Assembly (NCBI RefSeq): GCF_050269735.1
Contig: NZ_JBNNIX010000007.1
Location: 1 to 64,000 of the forward strand
Source of the DNA: Paenisporosarcina sp050269735
GTDB lineage: Bacteria; Bacillota; Bacilli; Bacillales_A; Planococcaceae
DNA length: 64,000 bases
Reading direction: 5' to 3'
Below the pieces are notes generated by a model. The model did not search any database, was not told where the DNA came from, and was given only the letters and a program-made list of their open reading frames with translations. Positions 60,538-64,000 of the stretch are shown piece by piece. Each line of letters begins with the position of its first letter. Position 1 is the first letter of the stretch. Made by a program: the position numbers and the translations under genes.

Positions 60538-61455
60538 ATGTATAAGAAAATAGGTTTGATAATAGTTGGTTTGACCTTGTTCTTAAGTGCCTGTAATTCA
60601 AAAGACCAGGAAACTTACACTTTTGAAGAAGTGAAAGATGAAAAAATTGATCATATGCACGGTCTCGGATATACGAATGGGAAAGACACGGTAGTGATTG
60701 CTACTCATGGAGGGCTATACGAATACGATGGAAAATGGAAGGCTGCGACTAGCAGAAAACATGATTACATGGGATTTTCCGCTGTTAATGAGGGGTTTTA
60801 TTCCAGTGGACATCCAGAGCCAAACTCTGATTTAAAAAACCCTTTAGGGATTATTAAAAGTGAAGACAAAGGAGCCAGTTTTAAACAATTGGCTTTTTAC
60901 GGGGAAGCTGATTTTCATTACATGACGGCTGGCTATAAAACGAATACGATTTATTTAATCAATGAAACGTCGAATGAGAATCTTGATTTTGGATTGCATT
61001 ATTCAAAAGACGAAGGGCAAAGTTGGACAATGTCCAAGATGGAAGGGTTTAAATCCAAGTATATATCTAATCTTGCAGCACATCCAACACTTAGTTCACA
61101 ACTGGTCATTGGAAGCCAAGAGGGATTGTACCTTTCCACAGACTATGGGAATACATTTACCCGTTTAGGGTCACCTACCGTAATTACGTACGTTACTTTG
61201 ACTGAAAAAGCTGGGATATATGCAAGTATTGAAAAAGAAAAAGTAAAATTAATGAATTTGAATTTGGATAATAATGATTTAGAAGAAATGAATGTACCTG
61301 ATTTCAGTCAGAACAATCCAATTGTCCAAATTGCCTTGAATCCGACAAATGAACAGGAAATTACAATTGCGACGTATGAAAATGATATTTATCAAACAAA
61401 AAACCAAGGGGTAACTTGGAAAATGATTGCTGAAAAAGGGACATTGCAAGAATAG
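60538..61455 (+). CDS. F510_1955-type beta-propeller lipoprotein
   Basis: A 305-residue lipoprotein (lipobox LFLSACNS). Repeated Asp-box-like units (SKDEGQSW, STDYGNTF, TKNQGVTW) indicate a sialidase/BNR-type beta propeller. This type is often annotated as a glycosyl hydrolase and found in copper loci; a catalytic function is not shown. DHMHGLGY near the N-terminus could bind metal. ACGGAGG precedes the ATG. It is in an operon with the response regulator. Confidence 0.8.
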   Translation: MYKKIGLIIVGLTLFLSACNSKDQETYTFEEVKDEKIDHMHGLGYTNGKDTVVIATHGGLYEYDGKWKAATSRKHDYMGFSAVNEGFYSSGHPEPNSDLKNPLGIIKSEDKGASFKQLAFYGEADFHYMTAGYKTNTIYLINETSNENLDFGLHYSKDEGQSWTMSKMEGFKSKYISNLAAHPTLSSQLVIGSQEGLYLSTDYGNTFTRLGSPTVITYVTLTEKAGIYASIEKEKVKLMNLNLDNNDLEEMNVPDFSQNNPIVQIALNPTNEQEITIATYENDIYQTKNQGVTWKMIAEKGTLQE

Positions 61456-61469
61456 GAAGGGAATTAAAT

Positions 61470-62204
61470 ATGTACAGTTTTTTGTCAAAAATCAGCTCGA
61501 CATTAAGTGAACCTTTTAGCATCTTTGCTCATTCCTTTTCCGAATATCCGATTTTGGTAGCGATATTTCTTGGAATCGTGGGAGCAGTAGCCCCCTGTCA
61601 ATTGACGGGGAATATAAGTGCGATTACATATTATGGAAATCGGACCATTCAACACCGAACCGAATGGCTCGATGTTCTTTCATTCATTCTCGGAAAAATT
61701 GTCGTGTTCAGCACTTTAGGTCTTCTCGTTTGGCTCTTTGGTCAATCGTTTGAAAAGAACATGATCACGTATTTTCCTTCTTTAAGAAAGATTGTAGGTC
61801 CGTTAATCGTTTTTGTAGGACTGGTATTGCTAGGAATTTTCAAGCTTAATGTGATCAATAGGATTACAAGTAGGATTCCACTTAGGCTAAGAAAAGGAAA
61901 ATTGGGTTCTTTCTTGATGGGTGTCAGTTTCTCAATTGCTTTTTGTCCAACCATGTTTGTTCTTTTCTTTGTTTCGCTGATGCCTTTGGTTTTAACAACT
62001 CCTTATGGTTTGGTACTACCAGCCATCTTTGGAATCGCAACATCCTTGCCTATATTGCTTGTACTGGCAGCCATGTGGTTCCTTGAACTAGACAAACGTA
62101 CATTCAATAAAAGTAAAAAAATTGGGGCAATTATTCAAAAGTACGCTGGTGTATTACTGATTATTATTGGGGTATTTGATACGATTACTTACTGGAGTAT
62201 CTAA
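61470..62204 (+). CDS. CcdA/DsbD-like (SafE-type) membrane protein
   Basis: A 244-residue protein with six membrane helices. Cysteines at VAPCQLTGN (helix 1) and AFCPTMFVLFF (helix 4) match the paired redox-active cysteines of CcdA/DsbD proteins, which carry electrons across the membrane. Automatic annotation often calls it a TauE/SafE exporter. In this context it probably feeds reductant to surface copper proteins. GGAAGG precedes the ATG. Confidence 0.75.
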   Translation: MYSFLSKISSTLSEPFSIFAHSFSEYPILVAIFLGIVGAVAPCQLTGNISAITYYGNRTIQHRTEWLDVLSFILGKIVVFSTLGLLVWLFGQSFEKNMITYFPSLRKIVGPLIVFVGLVLLGIFKLNVINRITSRIPLRLRKGKLGSFLMGVSFSIAFCPTMFVLFFVSLMPLVLTTPYGLVLPAIFGIATSLPILLVLAAMWFLELDKRTFNKSKKIGAIIQKYAGVLLIIIGVFDTITYWSI

Positions 62205-62286
62205 CATGGGGATAAATTAACATAAAAACATACCGCTAAAGTAAGGTGCTTCTAATGCAGCTATGTGGTAATGGGAGGAAACAAAC

Positions 62287-63099
62287 ATGAATTTATTGCT
62301 AGGCGCTATCGATCCGATCGCTTTTTCTCTCGGACCAGTAGAAGTACGATGGTACGGCGTCATTATCGCTTTGGGTATTGTTATAGCTTTTATTGTGGCT
62401 CAAAAAGAGCTGGTGAAACTTGGTTTTCATCAGGATTTCTTAACCGATTTATTAGTATGGGCTGTACCGCTCGCCATCTTGGGTGCACGGTTGTACTATG
62501 TTCTGTTTAAATGGGAGTACTATATTGAAAACCCAGGTCAAATCCTTCAGGTATGGGAAGGTGGTCTGGCGATACATGGAGCATTAATTGCATCGTTCAT
62601 CGTTGCGTATCTTTTTACGAGAAAGCGCAATGCATCGTTTTTAAAAGTAGCTGATATAGTTGCACCAAGTATATTAATTGGCCAAACAATTGGCCGGTGG
62701 GGAAATTTTATGAATCAAGAAGCCCATGGTGGACCAGTTTTAAGGGGCTTTCTGGAGAATATGTTTCTACCGAATTGGATTATTGAACAAATGAAAATTG
62801 ATGGTGTCTATTATCATCCAACATTCTTATATGAATCGTTGTGGAACTTTACAGGTGTTGTTCTCCTGATTTTACTTCGTCGTGTGAATTTACGTCGCGG
62901 GGAAATGTTCTTAACTTATGTCATTTGGTATTCAATTGGTCGTTTCTATATTGAAGGGATGAGAACTGATAGCCTTTATTTGGTTGGAGAACTCCGTGCG
63001 GCTCAAGTCGTATCTCTCATGGCGATAGTAGTTGCAATCATATTCTTTGTGTATAGAAGGGTTATGATGAAGAAGTCTTTACGATACCAGGATGCCTAA
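62287..63099 (+). CDS. lgt: Prolipoprotein diacylglyceryl transferase
   Basis: A 270-residue membrane enzyme that adds diacylglycerol to the lipobox Cys. The Lgt signature GRWGNFMNQEAHGG is near residue 138. GGLAIHGALIAS and YHPTFLYESLWN are also conserved. The gene is separate from its usual chromosomal partner (hprK), so it is probably a second copy. The large number of lipoproteins encoded in this window gives it obvious clients. GGGAGG precedes the ATG. Confidence 0.95.
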   Translation: MNLLLGAIDPIAFSLGPVEVRWYGVIIALGIVIAFIVAQKELVKLGFHQDFLTDLLVWAVPLAILGARLYYVLFKWEYYIENPGQILQVWEGGLAIHGALIASFIVAYLFTRKRNASFLKVADIVAPSILIGQTIGRWGNFMNQEAHGGPVLRGFLENMFLPNWIIEQMKIDGVYYHPTFLYESLWNFTGVVLLILLRRVNLRRGEMFLTYVIWYSIGRFYIEGMRTDSLYLVGELRAAQVVSLMAIVVAIIFFVYRRVMMKKSLRYQDA

Positions 63100-63198
63100 G
63101 GTGTTATAAATGAACTGCTGTTTCCTAGTTGAGAGCAGTGTGGTAGAGAAAAAATGATAAATGTTCAATAATTGCTAAGCAATTTGAAATCTATAATG

Positions 63199-63246
63199 GC
63201 TGACCCGAAAACTCTAATAATTAGAGTTAGGGTTAGCTTTTTTTCT
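63199..63246 (+). terminator. Terminator of the lgt operon
   Basis: GCTGACCC pairs with GGGTTAGC outside an ACTCTAAT/ATTAGAGT inner stem, then seven or eight T. From here to 63413 no gene is seen. Confidence 0.85.
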
Positions 63247-63413
63247 TGCCAAGCACATTAGCCATTAATAAAACAAACCGCAATTCTTCTAATACCTTTT
63301 ACCATTTAGAAGTCTTGTAAGGAGAATGGGATATTAAAAATTGCAGCTGTTTCGTTATGAGGCGTCCTGTTTTCACTCATATAATTTAGTACGTATAGTT
63401 TATACTTACTGGT

Positions 63414-63608
63414 CTAGTTTGTATATGATTTAAAAAGTCCTTCCACTCCAGTGTACTCGTATTGTAAAACCCATTTATTTATCGTAGATGCGAACGTTTT
63501 AAATGATTCGGCTATTGAAGAATAACCACCATGCCCATCTAAGAACCTTTGTTTTGTATCCAACTTTTTCGCTATCGTAAATTTCGTCAAAAAAAACTGC
63601 ATCTCCAA
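63414..63608 (-). pseudogene. Transposase OrfA fragment (IS3/IS150-like HTH)
   Basis: A 64-residue frame with the helix-turn-helix pattern of IS3-type OrfA (QRFLDGHGGYSSIAESF, STINKWVLQYEYTGVEGL). It stops soon after the HTH, and no OrfB or terminal repeat follows. It is probably a relic that marks the boundary of the copper island. Confidence 0.6.
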
Positions 63609-63662
63609 ATGTTAGTTTTGTCTAACATTTGGGGTGCAGTTCATTAAGGATAAGCTCTTTTC

Positions 63663-64000
63663 TTATTCAGCGGACAGTTCACTATCTGTAACCCATTTAT
63701 GATTGGTCACTTTTTCTCCACCGTTAGTCGGTGTGTAATCGATCATATATACTGTTGTTTGTTCAGCAGAATCAATTTCTGCAGTTGCACCTTTCATGCC
63801 GTCCATATGGTTTGCCTCAACCGTAACTTCCTCACCAGGTTCGAATGGTTCTTTCTCAGCATCTTTTATCTCTTCATGGATAACCCATTCATGATTTTCC
63901 ACTCGCTCTCCTCCAGTAGTCGGAGTATACGAAATGGTATATACCGTAGTCTCAAATGCCCCAACGATTGTTGCTTCGGCACCTTTCATGCCTTCCATGT
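63663..64000 (-). CDS. YdhK/DUF1541-type repeat protein, 5' end outside window
   Basis: The visible C-terminal part is about 112 residues with two copies of a DUF1541 unit (HMDGMKGA, TVYMIDYTPT, GGEKVTNHKWVTDSEL and a diverged first copy). The Met at 63998 is probably internal, since HMxGMKGA units normally sit inside the protein. YdhK proteins are secreted lipoproteins often near copper genes. It faces the copper island from the minus strand. Confidence 0.8.
   Translation of the reverse strand, partial: MEGMKGAEATIVGAFETTVYTISYTPTTGGERVENHEWVIHEEIKDAEKEPFEPGEEVTVEANHMDGMKGATAEIDSAEQTTVYMIDYTPTNGGEKVTNHKWVTDSELSAE

Noticed and set aside
61470..62204. Sulfite exporter (TauE/SafE) as a literal function
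   Set aside because: Paired helix cysteines and gene context fit CcdA/DsbD-type electron transfer better.
1..64000. rRNA or tRNA genes
   Set aside because: No recognisable rRNA segment or tRNA cloverleaf was noticed on either strand.

Overview
The window reads as part of a large, AT-rich plasmid (or plasmid-derived region) of a low-GC Gram-positive, most likely an endospore-forming member of the Bacillales. Support: a RepA_N-type initiator with a ParA/ribbon-helix-helix partition locus and an 11-copy repeat array; Gram-positive conjugation genes; SpoIIP, AbrB, LtaS, CsoR and CopZ-type proteins; strong AGGAGG ribosome binding sites and frequent TTG/GTG starts. Assignment to the Planococcaceae is a guess from overall flavour. 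No rRNA or tRNA gene was recognised.

Layout. (1) 1-2.45 kb: small membrane, TPR and DUF3221 lipoprotein genes, dispersed intergenic repeats, and a hairpin-rich non-coding stretch (about 1.66-1.96 kb). (2) 2.5-7.8 kb: replication and maintenance: parA, an RHH partner, repeat arrays built on TCTACATGTAGA, a primase-like protein, an XRE regulator, and repA with its own leader hairpin and intragenic repeats. (3) 7.9-16.7 kb: one co-directional conjugation operon (pilin-like, TraD-like, VirB4, lysozyme-like/M23 hydrolase, VirB8-like, VirB6-like, lipoprotein, an EssB-like pseudokinase and AbrB). No relaxase or VirD4 coupling protein lies in the window. (4) 16.8-25.2 kb: cargo: GNAT, cupin, Lrp, DUF1272, Fic, integrase and a diguanylate cyclase, with repeat elements between genes. 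(5) 25.8-29.4 kb: an unusual STAS-ATPase / STAS-winged-helix cluster with a tiny basic protein, a beta-rich protein and a membrane protein. (6) 29.5-32.7 kb: a PH-domain protein, a YHYH/excalibur surface protein and HicAB. (7) 33.3-38 kb: a Gabija-like anti-phage pair (GajA OLD-type nuclease and GajB helicase) followed by a degenerate tyrosine-recombinase-HNH fusion, then a resolvase with a res-like site. (8) 39.3-47.4 kb: cell-envelope genes (C39-like lipoprotein, SpoIIP, ZnuA with a Zur box, asparagine synthetase, TraX, VanX/VanY-like peptidase). (9) 47.7-64 kb: a copper and envelope-stress island: cupredoxin membrane protein, sirohaem-reductase-like protein, csoR, copZ, copA, multicopper oxidase, LtaS, MATE pump, histidine kinase/response regulator, lipoprotein, CcdA-like protein, Lgt and a truncated YdhK-type protein.

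Two regulatory circuits can be read from the DNA. CsoR-type operators (TACCC...GGGTA) lie before the cupredoxin gene, the reductase-like gene, csoR-copZ and copA. Independently, an identical promoter architecture (two TCTNCA direct repeats 11 bp apart, the second 17 bp before a -10 hexamer) occurs before the asparagine synthetase, the multicopper oxidase and the histidine kinase operon, pointing to a regulon of the locally encoded response regulator.

The strongest candidates for undescribed biology are the recombinase-HNH protein attached to the Gabija pair, the STAS-ATPase/STAS-wHTH cluster, the three-promoter response-regulator box, and the EssB-like protein inside a conjugation operon.
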